Source: Agrobacterium cavarae
GTDB taxonomy: Bacteria; Pseudomonadota; Alphaproteobacteria; Rhizobiales; Rhizobiaceae
Direction: 5' to 3'
Length of the DNA stretch: 64,000 nucleotides
Assembly (NCBI RefSeq): GCF_004310285.1
Contig: NZ_SISF01000033.1
Span: 62,001-126,000, forward strand
A program made the translations under genes and the position numbers. Positions 1 through 8,479 of this stretch are shown here, in pieces. The notes beneath the pieces are model-generated. The model was not told where the DNA came from. It searched no databases and saw only the letters and a program-made list of their open reading frames with translations. The first letter of the stretch is position 1. Each line of letters opens with the position of its first letter.

Positions 1-1206
1 ATCGCGGGCGACGGCAAGTGCAGCCGTATAATCACCAGCGGTGATCAGCTTGCGAAACTTGGCAGAGCCCGTCACGTTCGTGCGCTCACCGACATTGACG
101 AAGGGAATGTCCTTGGTCAGCACGAAAGGCTCGAGGCCGGACAGCGACATGAAGGACTTGTGTTCCGGCACCTTGCGCGGCTCAAAACCCTTCACGGCGT
201 CCGCAATGGCGCGAATATGCTCCGGCGTCGAGCCGCAGCAACCGCCCACCACATTGACCAGTCCTTCGCGGGCAAACTCGGCAACCTGTGCCGCCATCAT
301 CTCCGGCGTTTCGTCATACTGGCCGAACTCGTTCGGCAGGCCGGCATTCGGATAGGCGCAGATGAAGGTATCGGCCACATCCGACAGTTCCTGCAAATGC
401 GGACGCATAGCGTTTGCGCCAAGCGCACAGTTCAGGCCGATGGTAAACGGGTTGGCGTGACGCACCGAGTTCCAGAAGGCCGACGGCGTCTGGCCCGACA
501 GCGTGCGACCGGAAAGGTCGGTGATCGTGCCGGAGATCATCACTGGCAGATGAATGCCCTTGGCAGCAAAGCGCTCCTCGCAGGCGAAGATCGCGGCCTT
601 GGCGTTCAGCGTGTCGAAGATGGTTTCAATAAGGATGAGGTCGGCACCACCATCGATCAGGCCGTCGATCTGCTCACCATAGGCGAGACGCAGATCATCG
701 AAGCTGACGGCGCGGTATCCGGGATTGTTTACATCCGGCGAGATCGACGCGGTGCGGTTGGTCGGGCCAATGGCACCGGCGACGAAACGGCGGCGGCCAT
801 CCTCGCGCTCGGCGCGTTGGGCGGCGCGACGCACGATGAAGGCGCCCTCGCGGTTGAGGTCATAGACCGCGCCTTCCATCTCGTAATCGGCCTGCGCGAT
901 GCGCGTGGACGAAAACGTGTTGGTCTCCAGAATATCCGCCCCCGCCATGGCGTAGCGGAAATGGATATCCTCGATCGCATCCGGCTGCGTCAGGATCAGA
1001 AGGTCGTTATTGCCCTTCTGGTGACAGGCACAGCCAATGAAACGATCACCGCGGAAGTGGTCCTCGTCAAATCCAAGGCCCTGGATCTGCGTGCCCATGG
1101 CGCCATCGAGAATGAGGATGCGCTCTTCAGCCGCCTGTTTCAGCGCCTTCAGAATTTCCGCGCCGTCGCGTTTGCCGCCCAGGGGGCCAAACAGATCGTC
1201 CAACAT
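1..1206 (-). CDS. metH: Cobalamin-dependent methionine synthase, 5' part (cut by window edge)
   Basis: This is the first 402 codons of methionine synthase, which moves a methyl group from methyltetrahydrofolate through cobalamin to homocysteine in the cytoplasm. The homocysteine-binding barrel is complete: it opens with LILDGAMGTQIQ, and both zinc-ligand motifs are present, GLNC and then GGCCGS (bases about 231-248). The folate-binding domain begins with PFVNVGERTNVTGSAKF just before the edge. The ATG at 1206 follows a strong GAGGAG ribosome site. The cobalamin-binding and reactivation domains must lie outside the window. A 20-bp palindrome about 45 bases upstream suggests control by a methionine-cycle repressor. 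The assignment is firm. Confidence 0.96.
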   Translation of the reverse strand, partial: MLDDLFGPLGGKRDGAEILKALKQAAEERILILDGAMGTQIQGLGFDEDHFRGDRFIGCACHQKGNNDLLILTQPDAIEDIHFRYAMAGADILETNTFSSTRIAQADYEMEGAVYDLNREGAFIVRRAAQRAEREDGRRRFVAGAIGPTNRTASISPDVNNPGYRAVSFDDLRLAYGEQIDGLIDGGADLILIETIFDTLNAKAAIFACEERFAAKGIHLPVMISGTITDLSGRTLSGQTPSAFWNSVRHANPFTIGLNCALGANAMRPHLQELSDVADTFICAYPNAGLPNEFGQYDETPEMMAAQVAEFAREGLVNVVGGCCGSTPEHIRAIADAVKGFEPRKVPEHKSFMSLSGLEPFVLTKDIPFVNVGERTNVTGSAKFRKLITAGDYTAALAVARD

Positions 1207-1251
1207 CGGCACTCACTCCTCATTCTTTGCAAATCAGCAAGATATCAAGTC

Positions 1252-1271
1252 ACATAAAGATATCTTTATGT
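1252..1271. promoter_or_regulatory. 20-bp perfect palindrome upstream of metH (candidate SahR-type operator)
   Basis: The half-site ACATAAAGAT is followed immediately by its exact reverse complement, giving a 20-bp perfect palindrome 46 bases before the metH start. AT-rich palindromes centred on GATATC are the kind of site described for the ArsR-family S-adenosylhomocysteine-responsive regulator SahR in alphaproteobacteria. That link is from memory and is inference here. The site also lies 125 bases upstream of the divergent AGE-family gene and could affect both. Confidence 0.6.
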
Positions 1272-1395
1272 CAACATATCATCCGGCATTCGCGGTTCTG
1301 GACTAAAAAGGAAGCTACGAAATTCCGACCGTGGATGACACCCTTGCGCCTCAAAGATATAGGTATGCTCCAACGGCGCATCAAAGGAGGAACGG

Positions 1396-2643
1396 ATGAC
1401 CGAGACGGAAAGCACGAAAGCCTATTGGAGCACGCTGCCCTGGCATCGCCAATGGCTGGTAAAGCAGGCGGAAGGCCTCTTCGACTTCTTCCAGTATCGC
1501 GCGGTCAATCCCAAAGGCGGCTTCTTCGATCTCGACCGGAAAGGCGCTCCCCTCTCCTCCGACAATCCGGTGCGCGGCATCCACGCTTCTGCCCGCATGG
1601 TCCATTGCTTCTCCATCGGACACCTGCTCGGTCGCCCCGGCTGCGGCGATATTGTCGACCATGGCATGACCTATCTTTGGGACAAGCACCGCGACCAGGA
1701 GCATGGCGGCTATTTCTGGCAGGTGGACGACAACGGCCCTGCCGACGCCACCAAGCAGGGGTACGGCCACGCCTTCGTGCTGCTCGCCGCCTCCTCCGCC
1801 AAGGTCGTCGGTCATCCGCTGGCCGATGCGATGCTGGCCGATGTGACCGAGGTTCTCGAAACCCGATTCTGGGAAGAGAAGCACGGCGCCATCAATGAGG
1901 AGTTCCACCGCGACTGGTCGCCGATCGAGAATTACCGCGGCCAGAATTCCAACATGCACCTCACCGAAGCCCTGATGGCCGCCTTCGAAGCCACGGGCGA
2001 CACGTCCTACCTCATCAAGGCCGAACGCATTGCCGACCTCATCATCCGCCGCGCCGCTGGCGCGCTCGACTTCCGCGTGCCGGAGCATTTCGACGAGAAC
2101 TGGGTGCTGGACAAGGATTATCGCGGCAACGAAATGTTCCGCCCCTCAGGCTCCACGCCCGGCCACTGGCTGGAATGGTCGCGCCTCATCCTGCAGCTCT
2201 GGATCCTGGGTGAGCGCAAGCACGACTGGATGCCGACCGCCGCCAAGTCACTCTTCGTCCAGTCCATGGCGCTCGGCTGGGACCGCGAAAAAGGCGGTTT
2301 CTTCTATACGCTCGATTGGGACAACACGCCTGCCAAGACGGAAAAGCTCTGGTGGCCGATGTGCGAAGCCGCCGGTGCGGCACACTTCCTCAACGAGCAT
2401 CTGCCCGCCGACGAATTCTACGAAGATAGCTATCGCCGCATCTGGAGCACGATCGCCAACACATTCCTCGACCATCAGTTCGGTGGCTGGCATGAGGAAC
2501 TGACGGAAGACCTCGTTCCGGCCAACACTCTCTTCCCCGGCAAGGGAGACATCTACCACGCCCTTCAAGCCTGCCTCATCCCGCTTTTTCCGGCGGATGG
2601 CAGCCTGACGAAGATGATCGCCGAAAAAGGCGCGCGCTTCTGA
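1396..2643 (+). CDS. AGE-family sugar epimerase/isomerase
   Basis: This 415-residue protein belongs to the N-acylglucosamine 2-epimerase family, cytoplasmic (alpha/alpha)6-barrel enzymes that isomerise or epimerise sugars at C2. Family-type motifs are visible in order: GGFFDLDRKG near residue 41, NMHLTEALMAAFEATGD near 186, GHWLEWSRLI near 255 and GGWHEEL near 361. The length is typical for the mannose isomerase or cellobiose epimerase group. A strong AAAGGAGGAA site precedes the ATG. The gene is divergent from metH and followed by a rhizobial repeat, so it is probably monocistronic. A mannose isomerase role is plausible, but substrate cannot be read from the sequence. Confidence 0.85.
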   Translation: MTETESTKAYWSTLPWHRQWLVKQAEGLFDFFQYRAVNPKGGFFDLDRKGAPLSSDNPVRGIHASARMVHCFSIGHLLGRPGCGDIVDHGMTYLWDKHRDQEHGGYFWQVDDNGPADATKQGYGHAFVLLAASSAKVVGHPLADAMLADVTEVLETRFWEEKHGAINEEFHRDWSPIENYRGQNSNMHLTEALMAAFEATGDTSYLIKAERIADLIIRRAAGALDFRVPEHFDENWVLDKDYRGNEMFRPSGSTPGHWLEWSRLILQLWILGERKHDWMPTAAKSLFVQSMALGWDREKGGFFYTLDWDNTPAKTEKLWWPMCEAAGAAHFLNEHLPADEFYEDSYRRIWSTIANTFLDHQFGGWHEELTEDLVPANTLFPGKGDIYHALQACLIPLFPADGSLTKMIAEKGARF

Positions 2644-2683
2644 TCGAAGCATGACAAATCGCACGGCGAAGCGCAGAGACTCT

Positions 2684-2783
2684 AAAGCGCCGTGCGTCCT
2701 ATTGGACGCACAAAGGACGCTTTACCTTTTTGAATCTACGCATCGTGCTTTCCGAAAATCGAGTCCGATTCTCGGGCCGATGC
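2684..2783. repeat. Rhizobial intergenic palindromic repeat, copy 1
   Basis: This roughly 100-base element has two inverted repeats. GTGCGTCC and GGACGCAC flank TATT (2692-2711) and are enclosed by AAAGCG and CGCTTT. Further on, CCGAAAATCG and CGATTCTCGG flank three bases. A diverged second copy lies at about 15371-15471. The mosaic of two palindromes resembles the RIME-type elements reported in rhizobia; naming it so is from memory. Confidence 0.75.
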
Positions 2784-2807
2784 CGTATCGCCGCGCCATC
2801 AGGAAGC

Positions 2808-3260
2808 TCACTCGAAATCTGCTGAGTTGACCGTCACACGCCATTCCAGCCGCGCGGGGTCGGCCTGCTCATTGCTGCGCAACCGAAATGGCCGGCACGC
2901 AGCATAGCTCTCATGCGGCCCCAACCGCCTTTCGTTCGGCTGATAGGCTTCGAGCGAAATCGGCGCACGGAAGGCAGGCTCAAAACCTTCCAGCGTATAG
3001 GTCAACCGCTCGACCGCCACATCATTGGTATTCTGAAAGCTCACCCGGATCGGCGCATTCTCATCCCGACAGGTTGGATCATAGGCCGCCGTGGCAATGA
3101 TCTTCTCCAGCCTTTCGCCAGAGCGGACCCAATCAAACAAAACCCAGCCTCCGAGGCAGGCCCACACCACGGCAAGTGCCGCCACAACAGGTTTCAGATG
3201 TCGCGGGAAAGCGATCAGAAACAACAGCAAGGCGACCGTCAGAACGATGCCGACGATCAT
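2808..3260 (-). CDS. Small membrane protein of unknown function
   Basis: This 150-residue protein has two hydrophobic helices at the N-terminus (residues about 2-18 and 23-44), a short charged segment, and a soluble domain of about 90 residues. That domain contains an Asn-rich NTNDVAVERLTYTLEGFEP stretch and two cysteines (PTCRDE and AACRPF) that could form a disulphide outside the cytoplasm. The soluble part reads like a small beta-sandwich adhesion or FxLYD-like domain, but this is a guess. I do not recognise the family. It sits downstream of the RDD genes on the same strand, separated from them by a decayed RDD fragment. Confidence 0.6.
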   Translation of the reverse strand: MIVGIVLTVALLLFLIAFPRHLKPVVAALAVVWACLGGWVLFDWVRSGERLEKIIATAAYDPTCRDENAPIRVSFQNTNDVAVERLTYTLEGFEPAFRAPISLEAYQPNERRLGPHESYAACRPFRLRSNEQADPARLEWRVTVNSADFE

Positions 3261-3352
3261 GAACGACGCTCCGCGATATACGACATGATGTCAGTCAGTG
3301 TTTTTTCTCCCAAGGCCGTCGACAAAACGCATACGAAGCTCCCCTTATAGCC

Positions 3353-3531
3353 CTAAACGCGAAGCCGCACAGGCAGACGCAGTAAAGTCGGCGTGACAAG
3401 AGCACTCCGAACCGAAAAGACCATTGAGCTCTTGATCGCCACGATGAGGCGTAACTTGCCTGAATCCGCGACAACTGGCGGATTTCCTTCGCCATACAGG
3501 ATCGGGCGACCAGGAGCCAACGGGAACGGAC
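3353..3531 (-). pseudogene. Decayed fragment of a third GYF_2-RDD protein
   Basis: Reading the minus strand gives GRPILYGEGNPPVVADSGKL followed by RLIVAIKSSM. This matches the segment just after the last RDD-domain helix in the paralogue at 4965-6215 (GRPAVYDKHNLPVVANPSKL, then RLTLGIAL). The match runs for about 30 residues, then degenerates and stops at 3353. The intact gene at 3538-4827 is less similar in this segment, so the fragment is probably the tail of another copy closer to the second gene. Only the one homologous block is visible, with no start and no GYF domain. Confidence 0.65.
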
Positions 3532-3537
3532 GTCCAC

Positions 3538-4827
3538 TCAATTGACTGTTCCGAATATCGCACTCAAAAAATTCTTTCTTTCGATCGACTGCAGTTCGGA
3601 ATTTCCTGGCGTCACTATCAAGGCCAGCCAGGCATTTCCACCCCTCATGAAAACCGTGAGTTCTGCGCGTGTTTCCGATGCAGTCGTGGCAATTCCGGAT
3701 ACCCGCATGATCTGCACTCCGTTGACATATGCTGCCCCCCAATCGGAGGTCGGTTTCATAATATGGTCGACGCGTCTTTCCAGATCCTTCAGATAAGCCG
3801 TCGGATCGGCGCCGTCATTCCCAATAAGCTCGTGGGAAACCAGTGCTGTCATCCCCAGCGTCGGCGCCCGGAAGACGAAGGTGTCTTTAGAGGAGTCATT
3901 ATAAGGGTGCTCCCAGATTTTGCTGATCCTGGCGCCCCTGCCCGACCTGGGATTCACCCATGTTTTGGTTGAGTCGGTCGGTGTCAAATTCGGTACGACC
4001 ATCCGATCGAAGGGGACACTTTCGTAAGATGGCACGGGAAGAGCGCCATGGCTCGCAGTGATCCTTTCGTCGGAGCGATAGTCGCTCACATTTACAATAG
4101 CGCAACCGATGAGAAGCAGCATAACCGGCACCATGATCAAGGCTGCAATGCGGCTTGGCCGAAGCACCAACACACTCGAGCGTTCCCTGTCATAGCTCGC
4201 GTTCAGATCGACCTTCAGTCGCCTGTACTGAAAAAGGAATGTGAGAATGAACAACGGCGGGATGCCCATCGCACACCCCCAAAACCACACCCTGTACTCG
4301 CGACCGAAATAAAATCTGAAACGTGGCCAAAAACTCTCGTGAGGCGCAAACACCCATACGCCGAATATGGCCTTGCCTGGCGTGGTGCCAAATAAAGCCA
4401 TGCCTATTGCGGGTATCATAGCTGCGAGAGAGATCAGCATTAGATACAGGACGAGTGCAGCGAGGAGAAGACCGGGTCGGTTCCCATGGAAATAGAGGTA
4501 AGCAGCAACCAAGATGTCGTGTCCGACGATCGTGAACAAAGGTGACATCATCAATAGATCGAAAAGCCTTGCCCATAGGCGGCGCCAAGGACGCGCGGGC
4601 AAAAAGAACGGTTTCGGCGCGACACGCTGTTCCTCAGACCCGAGGGCCAGTGATGCAAAACTATCGGCAAAAACGCGATTGAGACCGGCCTTCTCCCAGT
4701 CCGTCATCTGTTCGTGCCAGAGGTAGTCGTCGCGGGTGACATGACCAGTCTCGATCAGCCTGCGAATAATCTCCTCGTCGACGGGTCCTGCGCGCTTCGG
4801 CCCGATGGTGTAATACCAGTCAGCCAT
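3538..4827 (-). CDS. GYF_2 and RDD domain membrane protein (copy A)
   Basis: This 429-residue protein starts with a GYF_2 domain (residues about 3-50, MADWYYTIG, GPVDEE, LWHEQMTDW), a peptide-binding module often found fused to membrane parts. An RDD domain follows from about residue 80 (RPWRRLWARLFDLL) with several transmembrane helices and the GTTPGKAIFGVWV loop. A further helix comes near residue 230, then an extracytoplasmic C-terminal region of about 190 residues with no recognised motif. RDD proteins are suspected transporters, and some are implicated in Na+/H+ exchange, but the role here is unknown. It is a tandem paralogue of the gene at 4965-6215, 137 bases away on the same strand. 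Confidence 0.8.
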   Translation of the reverse strand: MADWYYTIGPKRAGPVDEEIIRRLIETGHVTRDDYLWHEQMTDWEKAGLNRVFADSFASLALGSEEQRVAPKPFFLPARPWRRLWARLFDLLMMSPLFTIVGHDILVAAYLYFHGNRPGLLLAALVLYLMLISLAAMIPAIGMALFGTTPGKAIFGVWVFAPHESFWPRFRFYFGREYRVWFWGCAMGIPPLFILTFLFQYRRLKVDLNASYDRERSSVLVLRPSRIAALIMVPVMLLLIGCAIVNVSDYRSDERITASHGALPVPSYESVPFDRMVVPNLTPTDSTKTWVNPRSGRGARISKIWEHPYNDSSKDTFVFRAPTLGMTALVSHELIGNDGADPTAYLKDLERRVDHIMKPTSDWGAAYVNGVQIMRVSGIATTASETRAELTVFMRGGNAWLALIVTPGNSELQSIERKNFLSAIFGTVN

Positions 4828-4964
4828 ACCGTTTCACGCCTCGTTTTCCCGGCTGCGTTTTAGCAGACCATAGCAGGACGATAATTTTGTATGACGGAAC
4901 TCGGATCGGCGGGTTTCGCCAAGATGCGGTCGAATGTGAGGGCTTGGAGGGCACATCGGAAGGG

Positions 4965-6215
4965 CTATCGAGCCGTTCCGAACAGCTCATGGACAAAGTC
5001 TTCCCGCTCGCTTGTTTGCAAGTCCGAGCCGCCCTCGGTGAACATCAATAACCGCCACGCATTACGCCCATCCACAACAACGGTCACCTCTACCAGTTGG
5101 TTTGCATCCTTGGTGCTGACGCCACTTGCCCGAAGTCCCCGCACACGATTCACCGCAACCGGCTGCCAATCCGACGTCAAGGTGACGTTTTTCAGTCGCG
5201 CCGCGTAAAAGGCAGCATATGCGCGCAGGTCGACGTTTTCAGCAGGAAGCTCCAAATAGCTGAAAAGACCCTCCATCAGCAGCCTGCGGGCAACGAAGAT
5301 AAAAGCATTCGGGACTTCAGGATCGTCAGGCAAAAGCTCCCAGTGTTTTTTGATCGTGGCCGTGTTCCCCGTAACCGGATTGACCCAATAGTGAGTAGCC
5401 GTGAGATCGGCCTCTGCTTTGTCCTCCATTCGCCACCCTGCGACGTTCGCGGCTAAAAGACCTGCGACGAGTGCAATGCCGAGGGTTAGACGCAGTTTGC
5501 TCGGATTGGCGACGACAGGCAGATTGTGCTTGTCATAGACAGCGGGACGACCTGTGGCCAGGCGCCAATATTGAACGATGAAGGTGATCAAAAACACAAC
5601 CGGAATGCCAAGGGCAAAGCCCCAGAACCACACCTTGAACTCGCGCTTGAGATAGAACGAAAATCGATTGGCTTCCGGCGTCACCGGAACCCGCACACCT
5701 AAGATGGCCTTACCCGGCGTGTTACCGAACAGAGCCATACAAATCGCCAGCACGACGCCGACAAGTGGGAGAATGATGAAGCCGAAGAGCATATCATAGG
5801 TGAAGATGGTCATGTAGAGACGCGGGGCGTACAGGGCTGAAGCGACGACGATACAGACGGACAGCAACGGCCCGATCAGCAACATATCAAATATTCGCGC
5901 CCAGAATCGGGGCCACGGGCGCAAGCGAGGAGCAGCATCCATCTCTGGCTGAACTGGCTCCGAGGCAGTAAAGCCTGAACCAAGGGGCTGAGACTTCGAC
6001 GGAACCGGCGGAGGTGTCACGACTGGAACCGGAGGCGGCGTAACAAAAGCGTCTGCAAACTCGGGATGCGTCCCAACAATCTCCCAGTCCGCCATCCCCT
6101 CCCGCCAGACATAGGCATCGCGGACAATCTTGCCGCTTGCAATCAACGCGCGGACTTGCTCTTTGCTGACAGGCCCTTCGCGTTCCTGCCCAACAGTGTA
6201 GTACCAGATCGTCAT
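4965..6215 (-). CDS. GYF_2 and RDD domain membrane protein (copy B)
   Basis: This 416-residue protein is the paralogue of copy A. The N-terminal GYF_2 domain (MTIWYYTVGQEREGPVS) is followed by a Pro/Val-rich linker (residues about 55-85, PPPVPVVTPPPVPSK). An RDD domain follows (RPWPRFWARIFDML, GNTPGKAILGVRV), then another membrane helix and a soluble C-terminus of about 160 residues. I chose the ATG at 6215 because it aligns with the start of copy A; a TTG at 6242 would add nine unrelated residues. The C-terminal domains of the two copies are alike in layout (WVNP..G, then a WE motif) but strongly diverged, which suggests the duplicates have separated in function. Confidence 0.8.
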   Translation of the reverse strand: MTIWYYTVGQEREGPVSKEQVRALIASGKIVRDAYVWREGMADWEIVGTHPEFADAFVTPPPVPVVTPPPVPSKSQPLGSGFTASEPVQPEMDAAPRLRPWPRFWARIFDMLLIGPLLSVCIVVASALYAPRLYMTIFTYDMLFGFIILPLVGVVLAICMALFGNTPGKAILGVRVPVTPEANRFSFYLKREFKVWFWGFALGIPVVFLITFIVQYWRLATGRPAVYDKHNLPVVANPSKLRLTLGIALVAGLLAANVAGWRMEDKAEADLTATHYWVNPVTGNTATIKKHWELLPDDPEVPNAFIFVARRLLMEGLFSYLELPAENVDLRAYAAFYAARLKNVTLTSDWQPVAVNRVRGLRASGVSTKDANQLVEVTVVVDGRNAWRLLMFTEGGSDLQTSEREDFVHELFGTAR

Positions 6216-6846
6216 GCTGCTATGCCCCGCTTCCCCGAGCAAGCTTTAGCAAGGCGGTAGCAACCCGTAAAGCTGCGAGAATAACTACGGCAAAGCTCTC
6301 ATCCCTTGAGAGGATGCTTGCGCTATCCAGTTGAAGTAAAAGAAAAATGTAGTTCGTCACATTCGACGATTTTCGCGCCTCCTGAGAACATTGATTTTCT
6401 TCAGGGCCATCGTCACCAACGATTGACTCTGCCGTCACATTCGTTGCTCCTGCGACGCCCTTTTCCCACAATCGATAATCCTTACCGCTGACTTCCGAGC
6501 CAAGCACCCCCAAGAGGAGTTGCCTCCGATGAAAGACGGCCCAATGATTGTCGGTGAATGCGTAGGCGAACTAGGGCGACCCAACGGTTGTCAGGACCTT
6601 TGAGGAGCTTAGGAAGTAAGCTGATGCTGGCCTCGAATACGAAAAGGCTCACGGGCAGTGGTCACAGCTGAAATACGACCATCCTGCAATAGGACTCAAG
6701 GCTCGCGGGTACTACAGCGGTGTGGATTTATTTCAAAGTGACCGTAGAGATTAGGTTACTTGCAGATCGCCGCCAACACATCTCTGGCTTGTGCCTACTG
6801 AATAGCGCCGGTATGTTGCGAATCAAGAATACCGGGCGGGATAATC
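6216..6846. other. Intergenic stretch at the edge of an accessory patch
   Basis: These 631 bases carry no intact gene. The left part is upstream DNA of the RDD gene. The right part holds the broken reading frame listed at 6575-6754 and the likely promoter region of the ABC-3C operon. I saw no tRNA 3'-end duplication, integrase remnant or clear terminator. Confidence 0.5.
6575..6754 (+). pseudogene. Possible gene remnant with an internal stop
   Basis: One frame reads GDPTVVRTFEELRK, a TAA at 6617-6619, then AGLEYEKAHGQWSQLKYDHP and IGLKARGYYSGVDLFQSDRRD before a TAG at 6752. The composition is protein-like, and the open part continues in the same frame across the stop. I do not recognise a family. 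It may be the tail of a gene lost when the neighbouring defence genes arrived. A chance open frame cannot be excluded. Confidence 0.3.
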
Positions 6847-7968
6847 TTGCAAAAAGACGATCTTCAAGCTGTTGATGCTCCTACAAAATGGCCAGGTGCT
6901 AACGCCCGGTTGCTCGGCGTTGGCGTCGGTTATGGTCTTCCAGTCAAGCCACTCGACAGGCTCGGACTGTTTAGCCCAGATGAGTTCGAGCGGTTTGTAC
7001 TCGAATGGGCCCATGGTTATCTGAAGGAAAAGCTTGCGGGGGTAACTGATGTCCAGCAACGCGGCGGCGCAGGCGACAAGGGCCGTGACATCGTCGTGTG
7101 GTTTGGCGCATCGGGAGCTCCGGATCGGTTTTGGCATCTGTACCAATGCAAGCGTTATAAAGGAAAGATCGGTGCCAAGATCGGCCTAACTGAAATAGGC
7201 AAGGTTCTGTATTTTGCGTCTATCGGCAAATTTTCCATGCCGAAGGAGTATTGGTTCGTAACCCACAAAGGGGTTACGAATGATTTCCAAGACCTAGTAG
7301 ATCAGCCTGAAAATCTGAAGGCCGAGCTGATCGCGAACTGGGACAGTTATTGCTCTAAGGAGATAGTCGGTAAATCGGTCATCAAGCTTGAAGGCGACTT
7401 ACTGAAGTTTGTGGAGGGCATCGACCTCTCGATAGTCATGATCAAGCAACCACTTGATATACTCAAAGAACACTCCAACACTAATTTCCATGAAATAGTG
7501 TTTGGCAAACAACTGAGTGATAGAGGTCCTCCTCCAACCCCGCCTTCCTCCATCGCGGAGGAGGAGCGCGGGTATATTCAGCAGCTTTATGAGGTGATTA
7601 GCGAGATGATTTCCGCGCCGGTGACAAAACAAGCTGATTTCGCGACCCACCGCAAATCCGCGACATTGTTCGAGCGCTCGCGCATCACGTTTTACAGCGC
7701 TGAGGGACTCAAACGCCTCGCTCATGACCAGATGCAACACGTCGAATTCTTTCATGATCTGGTGAAGAAGTTCGGGGACGGCCTATATCATACATACAAT
7801 GGTCAGGCGGCCAGCGGTCATGAGCGTCTAACTGCGACGGTCAAAGCCGCCCAACATCAGGAGATCGACGCACACGTTCTCAAGCCTCACATGGAACCAT
7901 TGGATCGTGAAGGCATATGCCATCATCTTGCGAACGACGGCATAGCGAAATGGTGCCAGAATGATTAA
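6847..7968 (+). CDS. ABC-three-component system nuclease/CTD protein
   Basis: This 373-residue protein combines an N-terminal restriction-endonuclease-like domain with the C-terminal domain (CTD) typical of ABC-3C conflict systems. The nuclease part has an acidic helix (SPDEFERFVLEW, residues 43-54), GDKGRDIVVW with Asp81, and YQCKRY with Gln100 and Lys102, a D-x(n)-QxK arrangement as in Mrr-like PD-(D/E)xK enzymes. The CTD (from about residue 240) has RSRITFYSAEGLKRLAHDQM and ends DREGICHHLANDGIAKW, a family hallmark. The frame opens at TTG (6847), with a stop codon 48 bases upstream and no in-frame ATG nearby. It overlaps the next gene by 8 bases, so translation is coupled. Nuclease activity on invading DNA or RNA is inference. 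Confidence 0.8.
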   Translation: MQKDDLQAVDAPTKWPGANARLLGVGVGYGLPVKPLDRLGLFSPDEFERFVLEWAHGYLKEKLAGVTDVQQRGGAGDKGRDIVVWFGASGAPDRFWHLYQCKRYKGKIGAKIGLTEIGKVLYFASIGKFSMPKEYWFVTHKGVTNDFQDLVDQPENLKAELIANWDSYCSKEIVGKSVIKLEGDLLKFVEGIDLSIVMIKQPLDILKEHSNTNFHEIVFGKQLSDRGPPPTPPSSIAEEERGYIQQLYEVISEMISAPVTKQADFATHRKSATLFERSRITFYSAEGLKRLAHDQMQHVEFFHDLVKKFGDGLYHTYNGQAASGHERLTATVKAAQHQEIDAHVLKPHMEPLDREGICHHLANDGIAKWCQND

Positions 7969-8479
7969 CGCCGCGCACGCTGAAACAAGACCGCAACCAC
8001 CGCGCTTGTTCAACACTCCGGTCGAATGCGGTTTTCGGTTGCTGTTCATATTGTCGGCATCTAGGCCGGCTCTATTCGATGTTCAACGCCTCATCAGCTA
8101 TGACTACCTCCTCGTTCACTCCGGCGACGTCGACGGGTCGCGTCCGAGCCTACATCCTGCGGTGCCGAACCGCGGAGCGGAATGGATTATAAAGCGGCAG
8201 ATCGTCTATACCGGTCTATCCCTGATGTACGCGAGAGAGCTTGTCGTCCGGCACATGACTGATCGGGGAATCTATTATTCCGGCTCCGACCTCACATCCG
8301 CTTTTGTCGGACTTCTGAAGACAAGTTACGCAGAAGGTTTGCGGGATCGTGCCAAATGGGTAGCCGAGAGGTTTGACCCTTACACCGATGACCGTCTGCA
8401 GGCCTACATGGCGAACCAGGTGGGAAAGTGGGGAGCGGAATTCGATGCCCTTGCAGCCTTGAAGGATATTGTTCTCTGA
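7961..8479 (+). CDS. ABC-three-component system middle component (MC2-like)
   Basis: This 172-residue protein matches the small middle component of ABC-3C systems, thought to bridge the nuclease/CTD protein and the ATPase. Family-like stretches are RLFNTPVECGFRLLFILSA, FDVQRLISYDYLLVHSGDV, PSLHPAVPNRGAEWIIKRQI and LMYARELVVR, with a C-terminal helix around RAKWVAERFDPYTD. The fold is believed to be helical and winged-helix-like, with no catalytic residues. It overlaps the upstream gene by 8 bases, and its TGA shares one base with the ATG of the ATPase gene (TGATG), so the three genes form one translationally coupled operon. Confidence 0.8.
   Translation: MINAAHAETRPQPPRLFNTPVECGFRLLFILSASRPALFDVQRLISYDYLLVHSGDVDGSRPSLHPAVPNRGAEWIIKRQIVYTGLSLMYARELVVRHMTDRGIYYSGSDLTSAFVGLLKTSYAEGLRDRAKWVAERFDPYTDDRLQAYMANQVGKWGAEFDALAALKDIVL

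Noticed and set aside
160..1257. 365-residue open frame on the plus strand
   Set aside because: It is the antisense of metH, whose motifs and ribosome site are unmistakable. High GC keeps the opposite frame open.
1207..1395. SAM riboswitch before metH
   Set aside because: I looked for the pseudoknot layout of alphaproteobacterial SAM-II elements in the 189-base gap and found only the short DNA palindrome.
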